Source: an uncultured Opitutia bacterium
GTDB lineage: Bacteria; Verrucomicrobiota; Verrucomicrobiia; Opitutales; Opitutaceae
NCBI GenBank assembly: GCA_903925425.1
Contig: CAIYFD010000030.1
Location: forward strand, 1-32,481
DNA: 32,481 nucleotides
Direction of reading: 5' to 3'
This document shows positions 6,863-14,889 of this stretch, piece after piece. How positions within the stretch are numbered: the first letter of the stretch is position 1; every line of letters begins with the position of its first letter. The translations under genes and the position numbers were made by a program. Under the pieces are notes generated by a model that searched no databases, was not told the origin of the DNA, and saw only the letters and a program-made list of their open reading frames with translations.

Positions 6863-8270
6863 GGGAGATGGAGGACGCCGGGCGGGAGGCGCGGCGCCAC
6901 GCGCCGGCCTGCCGCAGCATGACCGCGAGGAAAAAGAGCCCGCCGGCGACAGCCACGACGCCGCCCAGGCCCATCACGCTCAGCCCGAGATACTCGCCGA
7001 GGGAGCGGACGTTCTGCTCCGAACCATATTGCTTGCGGCCTAGCCCGTAGGCGCCGGCGAGAGAGAACCCGAGGCCGAAGACCGCCTGGCCGCCGCCGAA
7101 GAGCAGGAGCTGCAGCCGCGCCCGGCGGGTGGATGTCGGGGCGGATCCCGCCGGGCTGACGGCCGGCATGAAGTCGTAGGCGGCAGTCATCAGCGCGAGC
7201 GTCACTGCGCCGATCGCGCAATGGTAGTGCCCCGGCACCAGCGTGCTGGATCCGCGGATCAGTGCGCCGAGGAGGAAGCCGAGCATGGTCAGCGCCGCGC
7301 TCCCGGCCAGCCCGGCGCAGCGGTAGTCGCGCCCGTCGAGTTCGGACCGCCGCCGCCAGAGGTGACGGGCGATGGCGGCCAGCGCCACGAGCGTCACCGG
7401 GAAGATGGTCCAGCGCATCAGGAGCGTGGCCATGGAGAAGTAGGCGCTGTGCGTGGTGCCCTCGAGCGCGAGCGGAAGCAGCACCAGTTCTGGCAGGACG
7501 AGAGCCAGCATCAGCGCCGTCACGACACCTGGCCCCAGCGCGACTTGGCCGGTCCAGCGGTGGACGAGGTGGAGCCAGAGCCCGAGCATGGCGGCGACAT
7601 TCGCCGCCTGCAGCACGTGGCCGCCGCCCCAGAAGACGAGTTCGTAGTAGGCGATCGCCGGGGCGTCCGGCGTGGTGCGCCAGGCGGCGGCGAAGGTGAA
7701 GATGGCGATGACGTTGGCGGCGGCGGCGGCGCGCAGGGCGGCGACGGTGCCGGGGTTCAGGGCCTGGGCGTCGGTTCGCGCCGGGGTGGCGAGGGCGAGC
7801 AGGCAGAAGAGCGCGACGCCCGTGAACCAGCAGACCAGTCCGAGAAAAAACACCGGATGGTCGATCACCGGCACGTAATTGGAGAGCACCGGCTCGGCGC
7901 CGGGCATCACGGCGCCCACGAGCAGGCCGATGACACCGGTGGCGGCGAGCCCGAAGGCGGCGGCCGCGGGGAGGCGAGGCAGCCGCGGCCCGAGCGCGAG
8001 AGCGAGAAAGGCGAGGGCGCCGGCCTGAAACCAGACGACGATCGCGAGGTCCACGTGCACCACGAGGGCGCGCCGGAAAAAGAGCGGATCGGTGAAGAGC
8101 CAGCCGAGGAACGGCAGGCGCCCGATGACGAGCGTCAGCGAGAGAAGCCCCGCGAGCACCAGGCTTCCAAGCGCGAGGCCGAACCAACGGCGGGCCTCCG
8201 TTTCGCCAGCGCACCCGGCGGCCCGGGAGGTCGTCGGAACGGACAGCGTGATGGGCGTGGCGGGCGACAT
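6816..8270 (-). CDS. Divergent haem-copper oxidase subunit I-like protein with incomplete CuB site
   Basis: First gene of the operon, 484 residues with about 12 hydrophobic helices. It shows superfamily landmarks: H72 (VVHVDLA) in the helix II position, H218 in GGGHVLQ for helix VI, and H348/H350 (VPGHYH) for helix X. Helix VII, however, has a single His (TTHSAYF, H274) where the canonical enzyme has two, so one CuB ligand is missing and the Tyr of helix VI is absent. It may bind haem without a normal binuclear centre, acting as an electron-transfer or structural paralogue of the downstream subunit I, or it may represent a different NOR-type active site. The ATG at 8270 was preferred over one at 8309 because the predicted transcription start is 8280. 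The C-terminus overlaps the 49-residue gene. Confidence 0.85.
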   Translation of the reverse strand: MSPATPITLSVPTTSRAAGCAGETEARRWFGLALGSLVLAGLLSLTLVIGRLPFLGWLFTDPLFFRRALVVHVDLAIVVWFQAGALAFLALALGPRLPRLPAAAAFGLAATGVIGLLVGAVMPGAEPVLSNYVPVIDHPVFFLGLVCWFTGVALFCLLALATPARTDAQALNPGTVAALRAAAAANVIAIFTFAAAWRTTPDAPAIAYYELVFWGGGHVLQAANVAAMLGLWLHLVHRWTGQVALGPGVVTALMLALVLPELVLLPLALEGTTHSAYFSMATLLMRWTIFPVTLVALAAIARHLWRRRSELDGRDYRCAGLAGSAALTMLGFLLGALIRGSSTLVPGHYHCAIGAVTLALMTAAYDFMPAVSPAGSAPTSTRRARLQLLLFGGGQAVFGLGFSLAGAYGLGRKQYGSEQNVRSLGEYLGLSVMGLGGVVAVAGGLFFLAVMLRQAGAWRRASRPASSISHEPKTQNAPLAKVAR

Positions 8271-8279
8271 GGGGTAAAC

Positions 8280-8328
8280 GGGCGTGGTTATACGCCCGTC
8301 CGCCGCCATCCGCCTTGACGCCGGTCAA
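8280..8328 (-). promoter_or_regulatory. FNR/DNR-activated class II promoter of the reductase operon
   Basis: A perfect palindrome, TTGAC-GCCG-GTCAA, spans 8315-8328. On the minus strand a TATAAC -10 hexamer lies at 8292-8287, which puts +1 at 8280 and the palindrome centre at exactly -41.5, the classical position for FNR-type activation. The leader to the ATG at 8270 is only 10 bases. The half-site matches the TTGA recognised by FNR-type helices with E--SR, as in the regulator at 11684. Confidence 0.8.
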
Positions 8329-8372
8329 GCCCCGCGCAGATCGCGTCCGCGCCGCATCAACCCGGGGCCGGT

Positions 8373-8792
8373 TTACTGGTCCTTGGCTCGCCCTTTCCTC
8401 GGTAAGGGAGCCTCGGCCGCGCGGCGGGAACGCCGGTCCTGCGGGAGCGGCGTGTCCGGTCCGAGGCAAAGCCGGGCGAACCGCTCCACCCGGCGGGTGG
8501 ACACCCGGAGGCGGAACTGCCCCCTGAGCCAGCCGCTGTTGACCGGGTTCAGGAGGTAATCGCTGATCTCCTCCCGGAACTGCTGCGGGGAGGTGGCGTT
8601 GGCGAGGCCGTGGATCAGCTCGCGGTCCGCTTTGAAGTGTCCCGGCCGCAGAATCATCAGGAACGGAGCGAGCGGGACGGCGTGAGGGTACAGTCCCTTC
8701 CAAAACAAGCGGCGTTCGGCCCGTTTCCTCGCGGCGGCGTATACTTCGCCGATCGTTTCCCCCTCTCTGTCACCGAAAGGTTCCGCGCTCAT
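8373..8792 (-). CDS. Small protein of unknown function downstream of nrdJ
   Basis: A 139-residue soluble-looking protein that I do not recognise. It begins 10 bases after the nrdJ stop, with a GGGTGG ribosome-binding sequence in the gap, so it is almost certainly cotranscribed and probably translationally coupled. This start (ATG at 8792) was chosen over an upstream one that would overlap nrdJ. The central part (FWKGLYPHAVPLAPFLMILR, about 30-49) is hydrophobic but short for a membrane protein. The C-terminus is strongly basic (RRSRRAAEAPLPRKGRAKDQ). A role linked to the class II ribonucleotide reductase is suggested only by position. The FNR-type box of the next operon begins 45 bases beyond its stop. 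Confidence 0.7.
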   Translation of the reverse strand: MSAEPFGDREGETIGEVYAAARKRAERRLFWKGLYPHAVPLAPFLMILRPGHFKADRELIHGLANATSPQQFREEISDYLLNPVNSGWLRGQFRLRVSTRRVERFARLCLGPDTPLPQDRRSRRAAEAPLPRKGRAKDQ

Positions 8793-8802
8793 GGGCGCCA
8801 CC

Positions 8803-11307
8803 CTAGATGATTTCGCACGCTCCGCCAGCACAAGCCACGGTGTCCTTGAGCTTGGTTTCGTCCGTCTCCTCGCGGAGCACGACGTAGTCCACCGGCTGGT
8901 ATTTCAACCGGTTCCACCTGGCCGCGTCCTCCTCGCCGGCGACAGCTTCGCGCGGGGCCTGAGCGTAGCGCTTGTCGCCGTCGTGGCCGAGCAGCGCGAT
9001 GCCGGTGAAGCTGCCGCGGTTCTGCCAGATGAAATCAGACACGGCCTTCCACTCGTCGGCCCGCACGGTGCAGGTGTTGGACACATTGTGGTGCAGGCCG
9101 GGCGAGGGGGAGTCGGGCGCCTCGCCGTTCAGCACCCAGTGCTGCTGCACGAGGCGGACATACTGCAGGAAACGCACGGCGCTGAGGTCCTCGCGCAGGA
9201 TGGCCTGCGGCGGGGCCTCGACCGGAAAGGTGATGACATCATCGGTCTCCGGCCGGTAGACGCTGGCCTCGGTGAGGTGCGCGTTGGGGGCGCGGAAGTG
9301 CTGATAGACGGGGTCCCGCCGGCTGGCCTGCACGCGGCGGAAATAGTGTCGGGCGTGGTGCGGATGGATGCCCGAGGCGGCGTCGAGCAGCAGCGAGGCC
9401 GTGCCTTCGGGCTTCACGCACGTCACGCGGGCCGCGGGTCGGATGCCGATCGCGCCCGCGACGAGCTGGTTGACGGCGCGGCAGAGGCGGGCGCCGCGCC
9501 GGAGCACGGCGGGGTCGAGCAGGATCGCCGGGTTGTCCATGATGCCGCAGATCGAGACCCCGAGGAGGGCGTCGCGCTCGTTGAGGAAGCGCGTGACCGG
9601 CCCGAGGTAGGGCATGTCGGTGTACGCGGCCTGCAGGGTGCCGATGACGGAGGCCTGCACGCACGCGGCCAGGAAGTCGTCGGCGGAGCGGAGCGCCGAG
9701 CCGTTGATCGTGGACAGATTGCACATCTGCCAGCCCGAGAGCCGGGTGCCGGGGGACAGGTCGCCGGTGTAGCCGAGCGCGTGAAGCCGGGTGGTGTCGG
9801 CTTCGCTCAGCGGGGCCGTGAGGACCGGATGCAGCCCGATTTCACAGCAAGGGTTGCAACCGTGGTCGGGGTGGTCGGCGAAATAGAAACCGGGCTCGCC
9901 GAACTCCTGCTGGGCCTTGAAGAGCCGGCGGAAGAGGATGTCGTCGGGCAGGCTGCGCAGCAGCACGGCGGAATTGTTCGAGGCGGAGCGCTGGGGATGC
10001 GTCCCGAACCAGTTGCCGGTCTTGGCGTCCATCATCTCGGCGTCATCCGGCGAGAAGAGACAGATCGTGGCGGAGCGGCGCACGCCGCCACTGAGCACAC
10101 CGCGGGCGGTGAACATGCAGATGTCGTACACCTCGATCGGACGCAGGCGCCGGCCGGCGGCGCCGCGCAGGACGCCGTCCACTTCCTGGAGGGCCTGCTT
10201 GAGCGGCAGATGGCCGGGGGCGCGGCCGCCGGAGGTGACGAGCGGGCTGCCGCGCGGGCGGATCGCGGAGAAGTTGAATTCCACCTTGTGCCCCTCGAGG
10301 TGGCTGCGGATCAGGGTGTCGAGCGAATCGGCCCAGCCCTCGATGGTGTCTGTCACGGCATGGTGCCGCACCGGCAGGTCGATCTCGGCCGGCCGCGGCG
10401 GCAGCGCCGGCAGCAGGGCCACGTGCTCGCGCTGCACGGAAAAGCCGCAGCCGGTGCCGGCGAGGAGCAGGAAGAAGTATTCGCGGAAGAACTCGACCCG
10501 GTCCGCCGGGCTGAAGGCGCAGTTGAAGAGTCGGGCGTGGTTGCGGAGCACGGCGTCGCCCCCGAATTGCAGGGAACGCATGGACGGTAGTACGCGCTTT
10601 TCCGCCACCGCCGCGAAGGCGGCGTGCAGGAGATCGCCGATCGGCACGCCGACGACGGTCCGGGCGAGCAGGAGCCGGTCGGCCGGGTCGGCGGGCGTGG
10701 CGGCCGGGTCCCCGGTGGGCACCAGCGCCAGCCGGTCGCGGAAGTATGCGCGGTGCATCGCCTCGACGCGGCCGACCGCCTCGGGGAAGAGCTCGCGGCG
10801 ACCGAGGTCGGCCCGGAAGCGGGCGTACTTCGCGCAGGCGATGTACTCGGCCAGGCCGTTCGCCGGGTGTCGGGTCAGGCGGGCCGCCGCCTGGCGCTCG
10901 CGGTAGATGATGTAGCTGCGGGCGACCTCCCATTCGCCCTCGGCGGCGATGGCCTTCTCCACGGTGTCCTGGATCTGCTCGATCGTCGGCTCCCGGTCCG
11001 TGCGGTAAAAGAGCTCCAGCATGCGCTCCACACGCCCCGTGATGGCGAGCGCCTTGAGGAAGGTGTTCAGGTCCACGCCCCAGCGCGCGGCCGCATCGTC
11101 GCGCTGCGGGTTGGCCGCGCCCCCGGTTTGCACGTCATGGAAGGCGAGGGCGACCGCGCGCGTGACCTTCGACGGGTCCCACGCCATGCGGGAGCCGTCG
11201 CGTTTGACCACTCCGTGCGGGGCTTCCGGGCTGCCGGAGTCATGGGCGGGCGGGAGGGAGAGGCGGTGGGGCGTGCGGGTGGTGAGAAGCGGAAGCGTGG
11301 AGAGCAT
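8803..11307 (-). CDS. nrdJ: Adenosylcobalamin-dependent (class II) ribonucleotide reductase
   Basis: This 834-residue enzyme would make deoxyribonucleotides by an oxygen-independent radical mechanism using adenosylcobalamin. An ATP-cone allosteric domain occupies about residues 30-135 (VVKRDG start). The catalytic barrel has the first redox Cys C263 (FNCAF), SGGVRRSA (406-413), the active-site N-x-C-x-E of NPCCEI (N485, C487, E489) and a PEGTASLL loop. The C-terminus has the swinging cysteine pair C826/C831 (CAGGAC) that re-reduces the active site. The second Cys in NPCCEI replaces the more common Gly. The class II call rests on the whole pattern, including resemblance to monomeric B12 reductases; no NrdB partner lies nearby. 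No cobalamin riboswitch was recognised upstream. A start further inside than 11307 is possible, but the ATP-cone requires one before residue 30. Confidence 0.88.
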   Translation of the reverse strand: MLSTLPLLTTRTPHRLSLPPAHDSGSPEAPHGVVKRDGSRMAWDPSKVTRAVALAFHDVQTGGAANPQRDDAAARWGVDLNTFLKALAITGRVERMLELFYRTDREPTIEQIQDTVEKAIAAEGEWEVARSYIIYRERQAAARLTRHPANGLAEYIACAKYARFRADLGRRELFPEAVGRVEAMHRAYFRDRLALVPTGDPAATPADPADRLLLARTVVGVPIGDLLHAAFAAVAEKRVLPSMRSLQFGGDAVLRNHARLFNCAFSPADRVEFFREYFFLLLAGTGCGFSVQREHVALLPALPPRPAEIDLPVRHHAVTDTIEGWADSLDTLIRSHLEGHKVEFNFSAIRPRGSPLVTSGGRAPGHLPLKQALQEVDGVLRGAAGRRLRPIEVYDICMFTARGVLSGGVRRSATICLFSPDDAEMMDAKTGNWFGTHPQRSASNNSAVLLRSLPDDILFRRLFKAQQEFGEPGFYFADHPDHGCNPCCEIGLHPVLTAPLSEADTTRLHALGYTGDLSPGTRLSGWQMCNLSTINGSALRSADDFLAACVQASVIGTLQAAYTDMPYLGPVTRFLNERDALLGVSICGIMDNPAILLDPAVLRRGARLCRAVNQLVAGAIGIRPAARVTCVKPEGTASLLLDAASGIHPHHARHYFRRVQASRRDPVYQHFRAPNAHLTEASVYRPETDDVITFPVEAPPQAILREDLSAVRFLQYVRLVQQHWVLNGEAPDSPSPGLHHNVSNTCTVRADEWKAVSDFIWQNRGSFTGIALLGHDGDKRYAQAPREAVAGEEDAARWNRLKYQPVDYVVLREETDETKLKDTVACAGGACEII

Positions 11308-11683
11308 ATTCGGAGCTGGGGGTTCGGACCCTGGGAGAGCGGGTGGCTGGCGATTGCAGGGAAAACGGCGGCGGGTCGGAGCACTCTAACAGAACGGCGC
11401 GGAATTTTTCTCCGCAGTTCTTGGCGAATCTGTCGGCCCGAGCTCCAATCAAGATCGACACCGTGTCGCAGAAGCGCGGCCGGCGGTGTTGATCCGCGTT
11501 GGGCCCCCTCTGGAAAACCGGCTTGATCGGGCGCGGATCGCACCCGGTTCCGCGGCGGCGCGGCGGGAAGCATTCATTAGCTCGCGTGTTCGACGCGCTC
11601 AGGATGCGCGCACCTGGACCCCGCGGTCGAGGTGACGCGCTCGCGCGCTTGAGTTTGCCGAACCTTGTGGCCTGACTCTTGCG
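11308..11683. other. Divergent intergenic region between nrdJ and the Crp/Fnr gene
   Basis: About 376 bases between divergent genes must hold both promoters. Imperfect TTGAT-like half-sites occur (for example near 11449-11454 on the minus strand, and TTGAG-TTTG-CCGAA at about 11650-11663), but none forms a good FNR palindrome. No structured riboswitch or small gene was recognised. Confidence 0.4.
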
Positions 11684-12394
11684 GTGCCCCTCGATACGAC
11701 CGCGCTGCGCCAGACCGCCATCGGGGCGACGCTCCGTTCGTGCCAGCTTTTTTCCGGGCTGCCCTCGGCCGATGTCGACGCCATCGCTTCTTTTGCGCTG
11801 CTCCGCACCGTGGGGAAGGACGCGTACCTGTTCCGCGAGGGTTCGCCCTCCGAGGGCTTTTACCTCGTGCAGCAGGGTGCAATCAACGTCCACCGGGTCA
11901 GTCCGGCCGGCAAGGAGCAGGTGATTCATGTCTTCCGGCCCGGCGAGACGTTCGCGGAGGCGGCGCTGGCCGGGGACCGCGGCTACCCGGCCGATGCGCG
12001 GGCGGTGGAGTCCTCGACCGTGGTGGTTTTGCCGAAGGGGCCGTTCCTCGCGCTGCTGCGCAATCGCCCCGATCTGGCCATCCGCATGTTGGGTTCGATG
12101 AGCACCCATCTGCGGGTCGTGGTGGGCCTGGTGGACGACCTGACCCTCAAGGATGTCGAAACCCGTTTCCTCAACTGGCTGCTCAAGCATCGCCGTCCCG
12201 GCAGCGTGGCGGTCGAGCTCGGCAGGACCAAGCGCGTACTGGCCGCGGAACTGGGGACCAGCAGCGAAACCCTGTCGCGCACGTTCGCGCGCCTGCGCGA
12301 CGCCGGGCTCGTGGATATCCGCGGATCGACCGTGCGGCTGAAGGACTCCACTGGCATCGAGACGCGTTTCCGGCGCCTGCTGGGCGAAGCGTAA
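11684..12394 (+). CDS. Crp/Fnr-family transcriptional regulator, DNR/NNR-like
   Basis: This 236-residue protein starts with GTG. It has an N-terminal cyclic-nucleotide-binding-type beta-barrel (about 20-130), a dimerisation helix (about 130-158) and a C-terminal winged helix-turn-helix (about 160-222). The recognition helix reads SSETLSR (E195, S198, R199), the E--SR pattern with which FNR reads TTGA half-sites. Only one Cys (C20) is present, so the FNR [4Fe-4S] cluster cannot form. This favours a DNR/NNR-like protein sensing NO, probably through haem, or another small ligand. The nearby TTGAC-N4-GTCAA boxes at 8315 and 15716 are the natural targets. A weak box-like sequence lies about 20 bases upstream, but I do not rely on it for autoregulation. 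Confidence 0.87.
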   Translation: MPLDTTALRQTAIGATLRSCQLFSGLPSADVDAIASFALLRTVGKDAYLFREGSPSEGFYLVQQGAINVHRVSPAGKEQVIHVFRPGETFAEAALAGDRGYPADARAVESSTVVVLPKGPFLALLRNRPDLAIRMLGSMSTHLRVVVGLVDDLTLKDVETRFLNWLLKHRRPGSVAVELGRTKRVLAAELGTSSETLSRTFARLRDAGLVDIRGSTVRLKDSTGIETRFRRLLGEA

Positions 12395-12410
12395 CCGAAG
12401 AAGATTTTTG

Positions 12411-12433
12411 CGCGACGGTAGGTCGCGTTATTT
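12411..12433. terminator. Possible bidirectional hairpin terminator
   Basis: A 6-bp stem CGCGAC / GTCGCG with a 5-base loop (12411-12427) is followed by TTATTT on the plus strand and has a T-run on the other side (ATTTTTG just before it, read as A-rich on the minus strand). It separates the convergent Crp/Fnr and nitronate monooxygenase genes. The stem is short, so this is tentative. Confidence 0.4.
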
Positions 12434-12477
12434 GTAACGCGCCGGGTTTGAATTTCGCGCGGCGCCGAGGCGGCGGG

Positions 12478-13971
12478 TCAGGTAACCCGTCCTGCCTCGA
12501 CTCCCATGAATCGCAGCACGTCTGCGGCGGAGTAGCTTTCGCGGCCCGGAGCAAGGAAACGCCGGGCGTCAACGATGTCCTCGCCGGCGGTGACGATCGC
12601 CGGTTCGGTCGCGCCTTCCGCCCGGGTCTGGCCGAGGCCGATGGCGGCCAGCAGGCCGTTGCAGAGGCATTTCCTTCCGACCGTTTCCGCCGGATCGCCG
12701 CCCTTGCGGATAAAATCGGCCTCCGGCTCGGCCGGACAGCGATAACCGACGGTGCCGTCTTCGCGCTGGTAGGGCTGGCGCAGGTAGCCGAGGTCGCAGG
12801 TGCGTGCCCGTTGCCCGTAAATCGCGGGATCGGCCACGGTGTCCTCAAGGCGCACGACCTTGAAGGGCATGCCGGTCGGCGAGGCACGGGAGTCCGTCAG
12901 CAAGTCCACGGTGCCGGCCGCGCTGTGGCCAAGGGCGGAGCGTTTCAGTGCGGCCGTGAGGCCGGACTCGTCGCAAAGCGCGAAGGCGGTGCCGATCTGG
13001 ACGCCGGTGGCACCGAGCGCGAGCGCGTCGCGCAGCTTCCCGGGGTGGGCGTACGATCCGGCGAGCCAGAACGGCAGGCCAAGGGCGCGAATGGCTGCGA
13101 GATCGGCGTTGTCGCGCGGGCCGTAAACCGGCTCACCCCGGGCGTTCCATTGCGCGGTCCCGCGCGGGGGCGCGTTGTGCCCGCCTGCGGCGATCCCCTC
13201 GACCACGAAGCCATCGACGCGGCCGGACGACTTGCGGGCGAGGGTCAGCGCGAGCGTGGATGACGACACGATCGCGAGGAAGCGCGGCCGGGCGAGGTTC
13301 GCGGGCGGCGGCAGAAAAGCCGCAGGGTCGAGCGTGAGTGTGTGCTCCTGGCCGGGCCCGGCTCCTTCGACGGCGAGGCGCAGGCTGACCGGCTGGCCCG
13401 CCGCGAGGCCGTCGAGCACGCCCGGGATGGCCCGGGGGATGCCCGCGCCCATGAGGACGAAATCAACCCCGGCCAGCATGGCGCCAAACAAGGAGGGGAG
13501 GGTGGGAAGCTGGATCTTCTCGAGCAGATTGATGCCGACCACACCGCCATGGCCCTCCTTGGCGAGGAACACCTCGGTGAAGTTGGCGACGATCGTGAGC
13601 TCGGCGAGTTCGCGCGTTGAGTCGAGCGCGGGCAACGGCGTGAGTCGGTGGGGTTGGCCCGGCGGACGTCCGCCCTCGATCCAATAAGAAGTGAGGATCC
13701 GGTCCGCCGCCGCGCGCAGCGGACATTGGGCGAGCGCCCGCCGCATGGCGCCATCCGCATCACCGTCCTGCAGCCGGCGGACGAGCACCGAGGCCAAGGC
13801 CGTGCCCGAGACGACGCCGAGCTGGCCGGCCTGCGAGACGGAGCGGGCGAGTTTCCAGTGGGAGACTGCGATCCCCATGCCGCCCTGGATGATCAATGGA
13901 AGGGGCAGGGGCAGTTCGGGATTTGGTCTCACGGGGGAGGATGACGCCGCGCGCGGCGTCAAAGTTGACAT
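12478..13971 (-). CDS. Nitronate monooxygenase-like FMN flavoprotein
   Basis: This 497-residue TIM-barrel flavoenzyme belongs to the 2-nitropropane dioxygenase/nitronate monooxygenase family. Visible landmarks are the N-terminal IIQGGMGI (about 27-34), VEGIAAGGHNAP with the His at the expected catalytic position, and GATGVQIGTAFALCDESG for phosphate binding of FMN. The C-terminal part has three clustered cysteines (CDLGY, YRCPAEP, RKCLCNG), which marks a less-studied subgroup and could bind metal. The start at 13971 was chosen because GGAGG lies 7 bases before the ATG; longer starts have no such site. Members oxidise nitronates or reduce enoyl thioesters; which applies here cannot be said. 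It converges with the Crp/Fnr gene. Confidence 0.85.
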   Translation of the reverse strand: MSTLTPRAASSSPVRPNPELPLPLPLIIQGGMGIAVSHWKLARSVSQAGQLGVVSGTALASVLVRRLQDGDADGAMRRALAQCPLRAAADRILTSYWIEGGRPPGQPHRLTPLPALDSTRELAELTIVANFTEVFLAKEGHGGVVGINLLEKIQLPTLPSLFGAMLAGVDFVLMGAGIPRAIPGVLDGLAAGQPVSLRLAVEGAGPGQEHTLTLDPAAFLPPPANLARPRFLAIVSSSTLALTLARKSSGRVDGFVVEGIAAGGHNAPPRGTAQWNARGEPVYGPRDNADLAAIRALGLPFWLAGSYAHPGKLRDALALGATGVQIGTAFALCDESGLTAALKRSALGHSAAGTVDLLTDSRASPTGMPFKVVRLEDTVADPAIYGQRARTCDLGYLRQPYQREDGTVGYRCPAEPEADFIRKGGDPAETVGRKCLCNGLLAAIGLGQTRAEGATEPAIVTAGEDIVDARRFLAPGRESYSAADVLRFMGVEAGRVT

Positions 13972-14133
13972 AGGCGGCCCTCCGGTTGCGGGCAATGCCG
14001 GTGCTGGTCGCTGACGCGGGTATTCCGGCACGGAAAGAGTGTATGTCTGGTGCTTCTCGTCCACCCGGTCAGGGAGTCACCCTTGAGTCGCGGGCCGGAA
14101 ATTTCGGTCGGTACGAAAAGCGGGTGGCAATAT

Positions 14134-14436
14134 TCACTCCGGCAACCCGGGCGCGGGTAACGGAGAAACGGAGGCCGCGGCGACCGGCGCGAGTTTGGTG
14201 ATCTTCACGTGAAACTCCTCCGGGCCGCGGACGAGCGTCTCCCAGACGAACACGCCGGGAAACTCGGCGGCGAACTGGTAGTAGAGCGGGCGCGGCTCGT
14301 GGTCGTTCACGAGAATGAAATGAGATCCGATCGGGAGGTCGGCCCAGCGCTGGAAAATCAGCGGGTGTTTTGTGCGGCACGGGATCTTGCGCACGTCGAA
14401 GAGGGAGGGATCGGAGGTGGGGTCGGTGGTGTTCAT
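14134..14436 (-). CDS. DUF2249-family protein
   Basis: A 100-residue protein matching the DUF2249 pattern: DVRKIPCRTKHPLIF, then LPIGSHFILVNDHEPRPLYY and FVWETLVRGPEEFHVKI. Proteins of this family often sit beside denitrification and NO-response genes; their biochemical role is not established. The ATG at 14436 was chosen over a TTG at 14445. It is the last gene of the YwiC-cupin-DUF2249 set, 22 bases after the cupin stop, and so is probably under the FNR-type box at 15716. The C-terminal Ala/Pro-rich tail appears non-conserved. Confidence 0.83.
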   Translation of the reverse strand: MNTTDPTSDPSLFDVRKIPCRTKHPLIFQRWADLPIGSHFILVNDHEPRPLYYQFAAEFPGVFVWETLVRGPEEFHVKITKLAPVAAASVSPLPAPGLPE

Positions 14437-14458
14437 GGAGGACAAGGGCGGGGCGGCA

Positions 14459-14833
14459 TCAGGACGTGGCAGCGGCCGGCGCCGCCTTGCGGTCTTCCGA
14501 GCCGAGGGTGAGTAGCATCGAGAACGGCCCGGTTGAGGCGCGGACGGCGTGCTGATGGTTGGGCGGGAGGTGCAGCAACGTGCCCGCGGAGAGCTTTTCC
14601 CCGCGGCCGTCGAACCAGAACTCGCCGGTGCCCTCCAGCACTTGGATGACGGCGCGGCGCGTGCTCGTGTGGGTGGTGAGTTCCTGGCCTTCGGCGAAGG
14701 TAAACAGGATCACGCGCAGCTCGGGGCTGTGCAGGACGGTGCGGCTGACGATCCCCGCGGCCGACAGCTGGGTGGCCTCGGCGAGGCGGAGGGTGCCGGG
14801 CTGCTCGGCGACAAGGAGGGTGTGGTGGCTCAT
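14459..14833 (-). CDS. Small cupin-domain protein
   Basis: A 124-residue single-domain cupin. The first motif runs from ELTTHTSTRRAVIQVLEGTG (about 51-70, with H55 and E68) and the second is LPPNHQHAV (about 89-97, with H93 and H95). These residues would form a metal site in the beta-barrel, though the first motif has HTS in place of HxH. Similar stand-alone cupins occur next to anaerobic respiration genes and may sense or buffer reactive nitrogen, but no function is proven. It lies between the YwiC-like and DUF2249 genes on the same strand, 56 bases after the former. Confidence 0.82.
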   Translation of the reverse strand: MSHHTLLVAEQPGTLRLAEATQLSAAGIVSRTVLHSPELRVILFTFAEGQELTTHTSTRRAVIQVLEGTGEFWFDGRGEKLSAGTLLHLPPNHQHAVRASTGPFSMLLTLGSEDRKAAPAAATS

Positions 14834-14889
14834 GGAGAATGATCTTGGGCGGGGGCGTGCCTGCGCGGTCTCAGCTGCGGCATTTTGGT

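Noticed and set aside
8791-10590. 599-residue plus-strand open frame
   Set aside because: Antisense shadow of nrdJ in GC-rich DNA; no recognisable domain.
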